Below the pieces are notes generated by a model. That model saw only the letters and a list, made by a program, of their open reading frames with translations, was not told where the DNA came from and did no database searches. From contig LNEY01000012.1 in the NCBI GenBank assembly GCA_001464195.1, forward strand, positions 124,001-188,000: a DNA stretch of 64,000 nucleotides. The letters are read 5' to 3'. The position numbers and the translations under genes are program-made. The DNA comes from Burkholderiales bacterium Ga0077547 (GTDB taxonomy: Bacteria > Pseudomonadota > Gammaproteobacteria > Burkholderiales > Burkholderiaceae_C). This document shows, in pieces, positions 35,913 to 44,752 of the stretch (the first letter of the stretch is position 1; every line of letters begins with the position of its first letter).

Positions 35913-36794
35913 ATGAAACCGATCACTGGCAGCATCGTTGCGTTGGTCACGCCGATGCACGAGGACGGCAGCGTCGACTACGACACGCTGCGCCGCCTGA
36001 TGGACTGGCACATTGCCGAAGGCACGGACTGCATCGGCGTGGTCGGCACCACTGGCGAGTCTCCAACGGTGTCGGTGGAGGAGCACTGCGAAATCATCCG
36101 CGTGGCCGTGGAGCATGCACGCGGACGCATTCCGATCATGGCCGGCGCCGGTGGCAATTCCACGCGCGAGGCCATCGAGCTGACGCGCTTCGCGCAGCAG
36201 GTTGGCGCCGACTGCGTGTTGTCGGTCGTGCCTTACTACAACAAGCCTTCGCAGGAAGGCATCTACCAGCACTTCAAGGCCATCGCCGAAGCTGTCGACA
36301 CACCGATAGCGCTGTACAACGTGCCTGGCCGCACCGTGGCAGACATGCAGCCGGAAACCACGTTGCGGCTGGCGCAATTGCCCGGCATCGTTGCCGTCAA
36401 GGAAGCCACCGGCAACATCGAGCGTGCGGCGTGGCTCATCAAGCATGCGCCACCCGGCTTCTCGATCTATTCCGGCGACGACCCGACCGCCATCGCACTG
36501 ATGCTGCTCGGCGGGCACGGCAACGTCAGCGTCACCGCGAATGTGGCGCCGCGCGCGATGCACGAGTTGTGTGTCGCGGCCATGGCGGGCCAGGTGCGCG
36601 ACGCCACCGCGATCCACATGCGTTTGCTGCCGTTGCACAAGCATCTGTTCACCGAGCCCAGCCCGGCGCCGACCAAATGGGCACTGTCCCAGCTGGGACG
36701 CTGCAAGAACACCTTGCGGCTGCCGCTGCTACCGCTGTCTCCCACCGGCGTGGCCACCGTGAGCGCAGCCATGCGTGATGCGGGTTTGCTGTGA
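35913..36794 (+). CDS. dapA: 4-hydroxy-tetrahydrodipicolinate synthase
   Basis: A 293-residue class I aldolase that condenses pyruvate with aspartate semialdehyde in lysine and diaminopimelate synthesis. Motifs: [26 protein letters not shown] (Thr-Thr site), [18 protein letters not shown] (catalytic Tyr), VPGRTVADM and [13 protein letters not shown] (Schiff-base Lys). AAGGA lies 8 nt before ATG 35913. It is followed with a 110-bp gap by bamC, the standard Burkholderiales dapA-bamC arrangement. Confidence 0.97.
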   Translation: MKPITGSIVALVTPMHEDGSVDYDTLRRLMDWHIAEGTDCIGVVGTTGESPTVSVEEHCEIIRVAVEHARGRIPIMAGAGGNSTREAIELTRFAQQVGADCVLSVVPYYNKPSQEGIYQHFKAIAEAVDTPIALYNVPGRTVADMQPETTLRLAQLPGIVAVKEATGNIERAAWLIKHAPPGFSIYSGDDPTAIALMLLGGHGNVSVTANVAPRAMHELCVAAMAGQVRDATAIHMRLLPLHKHLFTEPSPAPTKWALSQLGRCKNTLRLPLLPLSPTGVATVSAAMRDAGLL

Positions 36795-36904
36795 GCGACC
36801 GTCGCCAGGCGCCTGCACCACCTGAGATGTCTTTTCTTTCGCCCTCGGCGATCAATGGGCTGCGCGGCTGCTGCGCCGCCGCCAACCCCACGGAGATGAA
36901 CAAC

Positions 36905-38083
36905 GTGACAGATTCGAAACAAGCCCGTTCCGACACCGCACCGACCGGTGGCTTGCGCGCCTGGCGCCTCGCCAGCTCGGTAGTGGTGATCGGCCTGGCA
37001 GGCTGCACCTCGGTGGGCAGTTTGTTCAAAGGCGACAAGGTCGACTACCGGGCCCAATCGGCGCAGACCCAGGGCCTCGAGGTTCCGCCAGACCTGACAC
37101 AGCTGGCGCGCGACTCCCGCTACAAGCAGGATGGCTCGGGCGTGGTGAGCGCGACCACCTACCAGCCGCCATCGTTTGGCGCCCCTGCCACAGGCAGCCC
37201 GAATGCCCAGGGCGTGGTGCCGAACACCGACCCGAACGTGACCATCGAACGCAGCGGCAATGACCGCTGGATCGTCACCGGACTGACCCCGGAGCAGGTG
37301 TGGCCCAAGCTGAAGCAGTTCTGGGGTGAGCGTGGCTTCACCCTCGTGATCGATCAGCCGGACGTGGGCGTGATGGAGACGGACTGGAACGAGAACCGCG
37401 CCAAGATCCCGCAGGACTTCATCCGCTCCACGATCGGTCTGATTTTCGATTCCGCCTGGGACAGCGGCGAGCGTGATCGCTTCCGCACCCGCGTGGAGCG
37501 CAACGAGAAGGGCAGCGAGATCTACGTCAGCCACCGAGGCGCTGTTGAGGTGTTGACCGGCTCGAACAAGGACAGCAGCACCTGGCAGCCACGCGCCGCC
37601 GATCCGGAACTCGAGGCCGAGATGCTGCGTCGCCTGCTGCTCAAGCTGGGCGCCGAGGAAGAGCGCGCCACGGCACTCGTGGCCCCTGGCGAGACCCCCC
37701 CACCGCGCGCCCGCCTGCCGCAGGGCGGTCCTGCAGGCACTGTCGAAGTGGACGACGATTTCGACCGCGCCTGGCGTCGGGTCGGTCTGGCGCTGGACCG
37801 CAGCGGGTTTGCAGTTGAAGACCGAGATCGCGCCAAAGGCTTCTACTACGTGAGCTTCACTGATCAGAAGGAAGCGCCCACAAAACAAGAACCTGGTATT
37901 TTCAGCAAGCTATTGGGTCTGGGTGGCGACAAGAAGGATGCGAAGCAGGTGGTTCGTTATCGCGTGCAGGTCAAGGGCGATGGCCCGCGCAGCCAAGTCA
38001 CGGTGCAGAACTCCGAGGGCGGCATACCGGACACCGAGGTCGCTACCCGGCTGGCCCAACTGCTGGTGGATGATCTGAAGTAA
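36905..38083 (+). CDS. bamC: Outer-membrane protein assembly lipoprotein BamC
   Basis: A 392-residue lipoprotein of the BAM complex. The signal sequence ends in a lipobox (VVIGLAGC, Cys34). The mature part starts TSVGSLFKGDKVDYR and continues with LEVPPDLTQL, the segment that contacts BamD. Two helix-grip domains follow (WIVTGLTPEQVWPKLKQFW and VEVDDDFDRAWRRVGLALDR). GTG 36905 lies 9 nt after GGAG; the ATG at 36896 directly abuts that site and is less likely. It is terminated at 38161-38187. Confidence 0.9.
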   Translation: MTDSKQARSDTAPTGGLRAWRLASSVVVIGLAGCTSVGSLFKGDKVDYRAQSAQTQGLEVPPDLTQLARDSRYKQDGSGVVSATTYQPPSFGAPATGSPNAQGVVPNTDPNVTIERSGNDRWIVTGLTPEQVWPKLKQFWGERGFTLVIDQPDVGVMETDWNENRAKIPQDFIRSTIGLIFDSAWDSGERDRFRTRVERNEKGSEIYVSHRGAVEVLTGSNKDSSTWQPRAADPELEAEMLRRLLLKLGAEEERATALVAPGETPPPRARLPQGGPAGTVEVDDDFDRAWRRVGLALDRSGFAVEDRDRAKGFYYVSFTDQKEAPTKQEPGIFSKLLGLGGDKKDAKQVVRYRVQVKGDGPRSQVTVQNSEGGIPDTEVATRLAQLLVDDLK

Positions 38084-38160
38084 TCAGCAGGAGACTGACA
38101 GGGCTGCTCTGATCTCGGCAGCCCTGGCAGGGCCATCCACGGACCATTCAATCCGCCCAC

Positions 38161-38187
38161 GAAAAAGCCGCCCAAGGGCGGCTTTTT
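38161..38187. terminator. Bidirectional rho-independent terminator
   Basis: Perfect stem GAAAAAGCCGCC / GGCGGCTTTTTC around CAAG gives A and T runs on both sides. It lies between the end of bamC (plus) and the end of the alanine-rich lipoprotein gene (minus) and can serve both. A second hairpin without a T-run (AGGGCTGC...GCAGCCCT, 38100-38125) lies just before it. Confidence 0.9.
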
Positions 38188-38205
38188 CGTTTCGGTGTGA
38201 ACCGA

Positions 38206-38511
38206 TTACTTCGGCATGGCGTTCTTGGCAGCGTCGACAGCCTGGGCAGCAGCATCCTTGGCAGCGTCGGCCGCGGCGTTGGCGGCTTCGGCGGTCGCAT
38301 CAGCGGCGCCGCTGGCAGCGTTCATCGTGGCATCGGCAGCAGCCGAGGCAGCGGTGTCAACAGCCGAAGCCGCAGCAGCGGACACTTCAGCAATGGCTGG
38401 AGCAGCAGCAGAAGCAGCCGCTTCAACGGCCGGAGAGACTTCTTCTTTCTTGCCGCAAGCGGAAAGGGCAACAGCGGCAAACAGGGTAGCCAGCACGAGC
38501 GACTTGTTCAT
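38206..38511 (-). CDS. Alanine-rich predicted lipoprotein with LEA-like repeats
   Basis: A 101-residue exported protein. The signal peptide MNKSLVLATLFAAVALSAC ends in a lipobox with Cys19, then GKKEEVS. The rest is almost entirely Ala with regular acidic and basic residues (SAAADATMNAASGAADATAE, AADAAKDAAAQAVDAAKNAM), an 11-residue-like amphipathic helix pattern. Such sequences form long helices, like Lpp or LEA group 3 proteins; no function is shown. ATG 38511 follows GAGG by 6 nt. An A7-G8 homopolymer tract (38538-38552) sits in its leader. Confidence 0.8.
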   Translation of the reverse strand: MNKSLVLATLFAAVALSACGKKEEVSPAVEAAASAAAPAIAEVSAAAASAVDTAASAAADATMNAASGAADATAEAANAAADAAKDAAAQAVDAAKNAMPK

Positions 38512-38659
38512 ATGCATCCTCAATCAAAAAGGTCGACAAAAAAAGGGGGGGGAGGTCCGGAGTCGTTGCCTGAACGACCACAACCCAAAACTCAGGAGCT
38601 AAAGGCCTATAAACCCTTACGCCACAGCCGGCTAGTATATGCCACGGCCGCAGAATGAA

Positions 38660-39148
38660 TCACAGACCGAGCGTGCTCGAAGGGAAAGCTTCGACGGTTC
38701 GTTGCAGCAGCACGTCAAGCCGCTCGCGCTCTCGCACGGCATCGGCCAGCTCGGTCGACACGGACCCACGCCAACGCTCCCGGTCAACCAGGCGCAGCGT
38801 CACGCAGCCTGGGGCCAGCAGCACGCAAGGCAAGGGGTTCACATGCGATTCATCGGGCGCGCGGCACTGCACGACATGTGAGCGCTGTCGCCGCCAGTGC
38901 ACCCAGCGCGGATGCTGGCGCTGGATGCTGTCGTAGTGGCTCGCCAGCACGTTGCACCGGCGGTGAGCACTGGCCCACTGAGCCAGGTGTTCGACCACCA
39001 GCGGGTCATTGAGCGGCCAATCGGCGAAGTCTTCGTCGCACAACCAGATTTCGCGGGCGCCTGCTGATGCAATCTGTGCAATGGCCGAGCGAACAGCCGC
39101 CTGGAATTGGGCCCGGGTCTCGATCAGACCGTTCAACGGAAGATTCAT
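38660..39148 (-). CDS. Conserved hypothetical protein
   Basis: A 162-residue soluble protein without signal peptide or membrane helix. It has a helical N-terminus (ETRAQFQAAVRSAIAQIASA), then REIWLCDEDFADWPLNDP and NVLASHYDSIQRQHPRWVHW, which resemble a phospholipase-D-like or nucleotidyl-binding fold but lack a clear catalytic HKD motif. I recall similar uncharacterised proteins in Burkholderiales next to the roxA gene. It starts 46 bp after the roxA stop and is probably part of the same transcript. The start codon ATG 39148 opens the conserved part. Confidence 0.72.
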   Translation of the reverse strand: MNLPLNGLIETRAQFQAAVRSAIAQIASAGAREIWLCDEDFADWPLNDPLVVEHLAQWASAHRRCNVLASHYDSIQRQHPRWVHWRRQRSHVVQCRAPDESHVNPLPCVLLAPGCVTLRLVDRERWRGSVSTELADAVRERERLDVLLQRTVEAFPSSTLGL

Positions 39149-39194
39149 CGTTCGACCTCCTGTCTTCGCGCGCTTCAGTTCGAATCTTGACCGC

Positions 39195-40331
39195 TCAAGC
39201 GTCGCTGCTCACAGCTTGCAGCCACCCCTGAAATGCCCAGGATTGAAGCAGGTCCCAGGCATCGATGCTGAGCGTGGCGACAGCCCGGGCGTCCAGCCTG
39301 CGCGCGTCTGCCAGTTGGTGCATCAGGCGAGCGTCACGGCCGGAAGCGACGAAGGATTCGCCGTTGATGAACACATGCCGGTCGTCATACAGCATGCGGG
39401 TGCGCGGATCGAGCACGACATCGCAGCGCCCCGGCAAGGCATCGACTGGCTCGAACCAGGTCTGCGGTTTCGGCTCGCTGAGCCATTCGCCCAAGGCGCA
39501 GTTCAGCGATGACGGCTCATCGACCAGGCGCCTGACCGCGTCTGCAGCGAACTCGGCCAAGCGCGCCGGAATGCGTGCCGGTTGATCGGTGGCCGCCTGC
39601 GACGGGTCGCGGTAGCGCGGCGCATGGCCATCGTCGTCATCGTCGACACCATCGAGCATGCGTTGCAGGACCTGCTGGCCCACTTCATCGCGCGTCGGCG
39701 CTCGAAAGCCGATCGATGCGGTGAGGCACCCCCCATCGGCCACACCATCGTGCGCCCAGCCAGGTGGCAGGTACAGCATGTCACCCGCCTCCAACAGCCA
39801 TTCATGTTCCGGCTCGAAGTTCGCGAGTATCTTCAACGGCATGCCGGGCACGAGCGAAGGCTGCTTTGTGCGGCCGACGCGCCAACGCCGGCGACCCGCC
39901 AGCTGGAGCAAAAAAACATCGTAGGAGTCGACGTGCGGACCGACACCTCCGCCGTCGGTGGCGTACGAGATCATCAGGTCATCGAGCCGCGCATCGGACG
40001 CGAAGCGAAAGCGCGACAACAAGCGATGCGCTGCCGGCAGATGCAGATCGACGCCCTGCACCAGCAGCGTCCAATCGGGTCGGGTCAGTGGTGGCAACTG
40101 ACGCCGGTTGAACGGGCCGTGACGCAAAGACCATTGGCCAACGAGCCGTTCGATCAACCGAGACTCCACCCCCTCAGTACCTGCCAGCGCAAACAACGCA
40201 GCGCGGTCGAGCGCGGGCTCGGCGCCGGGCAGCGCCTGGCGGATCAACAGCGGCTTTTTCTGCCAGTGGCGACGCATGAAGACTTGCGGGCTGAGCCCGC
40301 CCAGCAGCGGTGTCGGTGTGTCGATGGTCAT
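39195..40331 (-). CDS. roxA: JmjC/cupin oxygenase, ribosomal protein uL16 arginine 3-hydroxylase family
   Basis: A 378-residue Fe(II)/2-oxoglutarate oxygenase of the YcfD/RoxA type, which hydroxylates an arginine of ribosomal protein uL16. Iron ligands are His133 and Asp135 (VGPHVDSYDVFLLQ) and His194 (LPPGWAHDGVA). The N-terminal FMRRHWQKKPLLIRQALPG and the C-terminal winged-helix-like region complete the family architecture. ATG 40331 diverges from the FKBP gene 32 bp away. An Asp-rich run (DGVDDDDDGHAPRYRD) lies in a loop after the barrel. Confidence 0.88.
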   Translation of the reverse strand: MTIDTPTPLLGGLSPQVFMRRHWQKKPLLIRQALPGAEPALDRAALFALAGTEGVESRLIERLVGQWSLRHGPFNRRQLPPLTRPDWTLLVQGVDLHLPAAHRLLSRFRFASDARLDDLMISYATDGGGVGPHVDSYDVFLLQLAGRRRWRVGRTKQPSLVPGMPLKILANFEPEHEWLLEAGDMLYLPPGWAHDGVADGGCLTASIGFRAPTRDEVGQQVLQRMLDGVDDDDDGHAPRYRDPSQAATDQPARIPARLAEFAADAVRRLVDEPSSLNCALGEWLSEPKPQTWFEPVDALPGRCDVVLDPRTRMLYDDRHVFINGESFVASGRDARLMHQLADARRLDARAVATLSIDAWDLLQSWAFQGWLQAVSSDA

Positions 40332-40363
40332 GTGCAGGATTGTCCATGTGCGATCATTTCCCG

Positions 40364-40885
40364 ATGCAAATCCAATCCCCTTGCGTTGTCGCCCTCACCT
40401 GGCGACTCGAAGACGCCCAAGGCCAGCTGATCGACGAACTGGCACAACCGGTGGAGTTTTTTTACGGCGGTAGTGATCTGCTGGAGCAGGTCGAAGCTGC
40501 CGTTCTTGACCAGACAGTGGGCTTCGAAGCCTCGCTGCATCTGGAACCCGAACATGCCTTTGGCGATTACGACGCGGCCCTGGTGTTCTTCGAGGAGCGG
40601 TCGGTGTTTCCCGGCAGCATCGCGGTCGGCATGCAGTTCGAGGGCGTGCCCGACGGTGCTGTCACACCCGACATGCCTGAAGACGTGCTCTACACCGTCA
40701 CCGAGGTGTATCCCACGCATGTCGTGCTCGACGGCAACCACCCGCTGGCCGGGCGCGCGCTGCGCATCCACCTGAAGGTGCAAGAGGTGCGCGCCGCCAC
40801 CGTGGACGAGATCGAGACCGGCACCGTGGGACAGCCGGCGTTCAGCGTGCTCAATGCCATGCCACCGGGCCCGCATCTGCATTGA
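40364..40885 (+). CDS. FKBP-type peptidyl-prolyl isomerase (SlyD-like)
   Basis: A 173-residue cytosolic protein with an FKBP domain and inserted flap: VVALTWRLEDAQGQLIDELA, PVEFFYGGSDLLEQVEAAVL, and FEASLHLEPEHAFGDYDAAL, then the IF-domain like LYTVTEVYPTHVVLDGNHPL-AGRALRIHLKVQEVR. This is the SlyD arrangement, which both isomerises prolyl bonds and chaperones, but the metal-binding His-rich tail of E. coli SlyD is absent. ATG 40364 is used; ATG 40346 is an alternative. It converges on dut. Confidence 0.9.
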   Translation: MQIQSPCVVALTWRLEDAQGQLIDELAQPVEFFYGGSDLLEQVEAAVLDQTVGFEASLHLEPEHAFGDYDAALVFFEERSVFPGSIAVGMQFEGVPDGAVTPDMPEDVLYTVTEVYPTHVVLDGNHPLAGRALRIHLKVQEVRAATVDEIETGTVGQPAFSVLNAMPPGPHLH

Positions 40886-40910
40886 TCTGCGCAGACTGCC
40901 TGCAGCGGCA

Positions 40911-41360
40911 TCAGCTTACACCGGTCGACCCGAAACCTCCGGCGCCACGGTCGGACACGTCGAACCCCTCGACGCGCCGAAAGCGCGCCTGCACCACCGG
41001 CACGATGACGAGCTGAGCGATGCGCTCCATCGGCTGCACGGTGTAGGCCACTTGACCGCGGTTCCAGCAACTGACCATCAACGGCCCCTGGTAGTCGGAA
41101 TCGATCAAGCCGACCAGGTTGCCCAGCACGATGCCGTGCTTGTGGCCCAGGCCCGAGCGCGGCAGGATCATCGCGGCCAGACCGGGATTGGCAATGTGAA
41201 TCGCAAGGCCGGTCGGGATCAGGCGCGTCTGACCCGGCTCGATGAGCCATGGCTCATCGAGACAGGCCCGCAGGTCGAGGCCTGCGCTGCCCGGGGTGGC
41301 GTAGGCCGGCAAGGCCTCGGCCATGCGCGGGTCGAGCAGCTTCACGTCTATCGTCGTCAT
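40911..41360 (-). CDS. dut: Deoxyuridine 5'-triphosphate nucleotidohydrolase
   Basis: A 149-residue dUTPase that prevents uracil incorporation and supplies dUMP. Five family motifs are visible: [10 protein letters not shown] (I), [12 protein letters not shown] (II), [17 protein letters not shown] (III, catalytic Asp), GERIAQLVI-like [11 protein letters not shown] (IV) and [11 protein letters not shown] (V). Its ATG overlaps the coaBC stop by 4 nt (ATGA), so the two are translationally coupled in a lepB-coaBC-dut operon. Confidence 0.96.
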   Translation of the reverse strand: MTTIDVKLLDPRMAEALPAYATPGSAGLDLRACLDEPWLIEPGQTRLIPTGLAIHIANPGLAAMILPRSGLGHKHGIVLGNLVGLIDSDYQGPLMVSCWNRGQVAYTVQPMERIAQLVIVPVVQARFRRVEGFDVSDRGAGGFGSTGVS

Positions 41361-42640
41361 GTGGGGGTCTCTGTGGTGGGGAGCCGCTGCGCGATGTCGG
41401 CGATCAGCCAGCGCGCCAGGGTGAGCTTGTCGGCCGGCGGAAGGTCGCGATGGCCGTGTGCGTCGACGAGCACCAACGCGTTGTCGTCGCGCCCGAAGGT
41501 GGCGGGGCCCAGGTTGCCTACGATCAGTGGAATCTGCTTGCGATCGCGCTTCTCACGCGCATGCTTCAGCAGGTCTTGGCTCTCCGCTGCGAAGCCGACG
41601 CAGTAAGGCCGGCCGGCCATCAGCGCCTGGCTCGCCACCGCCGCGAGGATGTCGGGGTTCTCGGTCAGCTCGAAGGTCGGTGCGACCTTGCTGCCGTTCT
41701 TCTTGATCTTCTGGTCCGCCAGGGTGGCGGGCCGCCAGTCGGCCACTGCCGCAGTGGCAATGAACACATCCTGGCTCGGTGCCAGCGGGATCACCGCATC
41801 GGCCATCTGCAAAGCGGTGCGCACATCGATGCGCCGCACACCACGCGGTGTGGCCACGTGCACGGGCCCGGCCACCAGCGTGACCTCGGCCCCCGCTTCA
41901 GCCGCTGCGCGCGCAATGGCAAAGCCCATCTTGCCGCTGGACAGGTTGGTGATGCCGCGCACAGGATCGATCGCCTCGAAAGTGGGACCGGCGGTGATCA
42001 ACACGCGCTTGCCAGCCAGTGGCTTCGGTCGGAAAAAGCCGATCATTTCCTCCAACAACTGCTCGGGCTCGAGCATGCGGCCGTCGCCCACTTCGCCGCA
42101 GGCTTGCGCACCGCTGTCCGGCCCCAGCAGATGAGTGCCATCGGCGCGCAGCTGGGCGACGTTGCGCTGCGTGGCCGGGTGGGCCCACATCTCGCGGTTC
42201 ATCGCCGGGGCGATCAGCAGCGGGCAGGTGTCCATGGGGCGAGCCAGGCACAGCAGGCTCAGCAAATCGTCGGCGCGACCGTGCAGCAGCTTGGCCATGA
42301 AGTCGGCGCTGGCCGGCGCCACCAGCACCGCGTCGGCGCCGCGCGTCAGATTGATGTGCGCCATGTTGTTGGCGTTGCCGTCGACATCGCGCGTGTCCCA
42401 GGCGCTGGTGAACACAGGGCGGCCTGACAAGGCCTGCATCGTCACCGGGGTGATGAATTGCTCGGCCGCTTCGGTCATCACCACTTGCACCGTGGCGCCC
42501 GCCTTCACCAGCGCACGTGCCAGCTCGGCGGCCTTGTAGCAAGCAATGCCACCAGACAGGCCCAGCACGATGTGCTTGCCGGCGAGATCACCGCCGTCTG
42601 CGGCCGTCACCGCTGGAGTTGAGGCAGGTAGGAGGGTCAT
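41357..42640 (-). CDS. coaBC: Bifunctional phosphopantothenoylcysteine synthetase/decarboxylase
   Basis: A 427-residue CoA biosynthesis enzyme. The N-terminal CoaC half is a flavin decarboxylase: [20 protein letters not shown], the active His in [27 protein letters not shown] and the substrate-recognition Cys in [15 protein letters not shown]. The CoaB half begins [20 protein letters not shown] and contains [10 protein letters not shown] (CTP-dependent ligase). ATG 42640 leaves a 20-residue leader before the conserved part; its ribosome site is weak. It lies 19 bp downstream of the signal peptidase gene. Confidence 0.95.
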   Translation of the reverse strand: MTLLPASTPAVTAADGGDLAGKHIVLGLSGGIACYKAAELARALVKAGATVQVVMTEAAEQFITPVTMQALSGRPVFTSAWDTRDVDGNANNMAHINLTRGADAVLVAPASADFMAKLLHGRADDLLSLLCLARPMDTCPLLIAPAMNREMWAHPATQRNVAQLRADGTHLLGPDSGAQACGEVGDGRMLEPEQLLEEMIGFFRPKPLAGKRVLITAGPTFEAIDPVRGITNLSSGKMGFAIARAAAEAGAEVTLVAGPVHVATPRGVRRIDVRTALQMADAVIPLAPSQDVFIATAAVADWRPATLADQKIKKNGSKVAPTFELTENPDILAAVASQALMAGRPYCVGFAAESQDLLKHAREKRDRKQIPLIVGNLGPATFGRDDNALVLVDAHGHRDLPPADKLTLARWLIADIAQRLPTTETPT

Positions 42641-42659
42641 CGTGGATACCGTGAGGTTT

Positions 42660-43484
42660 TCAGAGGGGTTTCCAGGCCCGGCCGGACTGCCGGAGGTTGA
42701 ACAGCACCCGCACCGCCTTGCCGTAGATCTGCTCGTGCGGCAGAAAGCCCCACTCGCGCGAATCTCCAGAGGCGTCGCGGTTGTCACCCAACATCAGGTA
42801 GTGCCCTGAGGGCACTTTGCAATGCCAGTCACCGGCGCGTGGCGACTGGCAGTGTGCCGCGAGGTCGGCATCGTCGAGGTTCAGTGGCGTGCGGCCCAGA
42901 ATGAAGGGATTGATCTTCAACACCCGGGCAGGCGCGGCGGCGGTTTCAAGGACCATCCACTGACCAAGGTCCTCTTCAGAGCGCTGCACCTGCAGCGACG
43001 CCAGCGCCTCGTCTTCCAGCATGGCCGCGTTCGGCGCCGCACCGTTGATGGCCACGACACCTCCGGCAAACGACACCACATCTCCCGGCATGCCAACCAA
43101 CCGCTTGACATAAAACTGCGACACATCGTGCGGATAGCGGAAGACTACCACATCACCGCGTTCGGGTTGGCCGAACTCAATGGCGGTGTTGGTGAACGGC
43201 AGCCGGGGTCCGTAGGCCAGGTGATTGATGAGCAGGTAGTCACCGATGCGCAGCGTCGGCTCCATTGAGCCTGACGGCACGCTGGGCCAGTCGGCCACTG
43301 CCACACGGCAGGTGAAGATCAGCGCCACGACAGCAAACAGCTCGGTGCCCAGACTGGCCCACAGAGGCCTCCTCAGTGGGGGCTCGGCCATTCGACGCAC
43401 CTTGCGGCGCCATGCCCAGCGGCACGCGCCTGTGGCGACCATCACGCCAAACAGGAATTCGTTGTTGGACAAGCCGATTTGCAT
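42660..43484 (-). CDS. Type I signal peptidase (S26), lepB-like
   Basis: A 274-residue inner-membrane leader peptidase. Two hydrophobic segments (about residues 10-21 and 45-62) flank a basic loop (RWAWRRKVRR). The catalytic serine is Ser73 (VPSGSMEPTLRIGD) and the lysine Lys127 (FYVKRLVGMPGDVVS). The C-terminal box is GDNRDASGDSREWGFLPHEQ. It cleaves signal peptides at the periplasmic face. It is shorter than the main LepB of Burkholderiales and lies outside the lepA-lepB-rnc context, so it may be a second copy. The start ATG 43484 is my best choice among several in-frame starts. Confidence 0.86.
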   Translation of the reverse strand: MQIGLSNNEFLFGVMVATGACRWAWRRKVRRMAEPPLRRPLWASLGTELFAVVALIFTCRVAVADWPSVPSGSMEPTLRIGDYLLINHLAYGPRLPFTNTAIEFGQPERGDVVVFRYPHDVSQFYVKRLVGMPGDVVSFAGGVVAINGAAPNAAMLEDEALASLQVQRSEEDLGQWMVLETAAAPARVLKINPFILGRTPLNLDDADLAAHCQSPRAGDWHCKVPSGHYLMLGDNRDASGDSREWGFLPHEQIYGKAVRVLFNLRQSGRAWKPL

Positions 43485-43651
43485 GGTGTGCGGTCGAAAT
43501 CGTTGCGGATTATGGTGGGCAGCCACATCGTCCACCGCCCAGCGCAGCGTGAGGGTGTTGGCTTGCGGGGAACCCTGGACGGTGGGCTGGCAACACAATG
43601 TGAGCACTGAGGCGGGGTTCCCGGCCGAGAAACGCAGATGGAGCGTCACCC

Positions 43652-44650
43652 ATGAATCCTGTCGCACCGTCTGCTTTTGCGTCCACGCCGCGCGCTGCAG
43701 GGGCGGGTCCACAACTCGTGCAGTGCCATCGGGAGAACCTCACCGAGGTTCGTCGCGAGTTGAGTGCAGGCCTGAACGCTGCGCACGCCTACACCTCGCC
43801 GAAGTTCCTCTATGACGCACTGGGTTCGCTGTTGTTCGAGGCGATCACCCTGCTGCCAGAGTACTACCCTACCCGCACCGAAGCCGACATCCTGTCGGTA
43901 AACGCCAGAGCGATCGCGCAGGCCATCGGTGCGGTGGATACCCTGGTCGATCTGGGTGCGGGCAATTGCGCGAAGGCCTTGCATCTGATTCCGTCGCTGC
44001 AGCCTCAGCGTTATGTCGGGGTCGACATCTCCGTGGACTTCCTCGAGAAGGGTCTGGCTGAGGTGCAGCACCAGCATCCACAGATGGCCATCACAGGTCT
44101 GGGACTGGACTTCTCCAGCGCACTGTCGATGCCGGCTGACATCGTGCAGGGTCGACCCGTATTTTTCTACCCCGGCTCGAGCATCGGCAACTTCACCCCC
44201 GAACAGGCCGCGGTGTTCCTGGCCAGCGTGCAGGGCCAGGCCCGCGAGGGCGGGCTGCTGATCGGTGTCGACCTCATCAAGGACACCGCGTGGCTGGAGC
44301 CGGCCTACGACGACGCACTGGGCGTGACGGCCGCCTTCAATCTGAACCTGCTGCGACACCTGAATCGGCTGATCGACAGCAACTTCGATCCACGCGATTG
44401 GCGACACGTGGCGTACTTCAACCGCAGCGCCTCACGCATCGAGATGCACCTCGAAGCACAGCGCGCATTGGTGGTGCGATGGCCCCAGGGCGAGCGGAAG
44501 TTCGAGGCCGGCGAGCGGCTGCACACCGAGAACTCGTACAAATACAGCATCGAAGGCTTCGCTGCCTTGCTGCAATCATCAGGATTCGCACGCAGCCGCT
44601 GCTGGGTCGACGCCCGGGGTTGGTTCGCGGTGTTCTGGGCACAGGGCTGA
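43652..44650 (+). CDS. egtD: L-histidine N(alpha)-methyltransferase EgtD
   Basis: A 332-residue SAM-dependent enzyme of the EgtD/DUF2260 family, which trimethylates histidine to hercynine for ergothioneine synthesis. Motifs: SPKFLYDALGSLLFEAITLL-PEYYPTRTEADIL (substrate pocket), LVDLGAGNCAKALHLI (SAM loop), VFFYPGSSIGNF, and the C-terminal IHTENSYKYSIEGF-like LHTENSYKYS. No egtB (sulfoxide synthase) is adjacent, which is unusual because the two normally form an operon. It starts at ATG 43652, opposite the signal peptidase gene. A small stem TGAGCC/GGCTCA follows the stop. Confidence 0.9.
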   Translation: MNPVAPSAFASTPRAAGAGPQLVQCHRENLTEVRRELSAGLNAAHAYTSPKFLYDALGSLLFEAITLLPEYYPTRTEADILSVNARAIAQAIGAVDTLVDLGAGNCAKALHLIPSLQPQRYVGVDISVDFLEKGLAEVQHQHPQMAITGLGLDFSSALSMPADIVQGRPVFFYPGSSIGNFTPEQAAVFLASVQGQAREGGLLIGVDLIKDTAWLEPAYDDALGVTAAFNLNLLRHLNRLIDSNFDPRDWRHVAYFNRSASRIEMHLEAQRALVVRWPQGERKFEAGERLHTENSYKYSIEGFAALLQSSGFARSRCWVDARGWFAVFWAQG

Positions 44651-44691
44651 GCCGGGGCTCACCTTCTTCAAGTTGATAGATGTCGTCAAGT

Positions 44692-44707
44692 TTCAGTAAT
44701 TACTGAA
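44692..44707. promoter_or_regulatory. Perfect 16-bp palindrome at the gbsR-type regulator promoter
   Basis: TTCAGTAATTACTGAA is an exact inverted repeat located about 46 bp before the regulator's ATG. It is just upstream of TAGAAT (44714-44719), a plausible -10. It fits a dimeric MarR/GbsR-type operator and suggests autoregulation and possibly control of the following cydAB genes. The region is locally AT-rich. Confidence 0.6.
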
Positions 44708-44752
44708 TTATCGATAGAATCTGGGTGTTCAAAATCTGGCGTCCTCCGCTTG

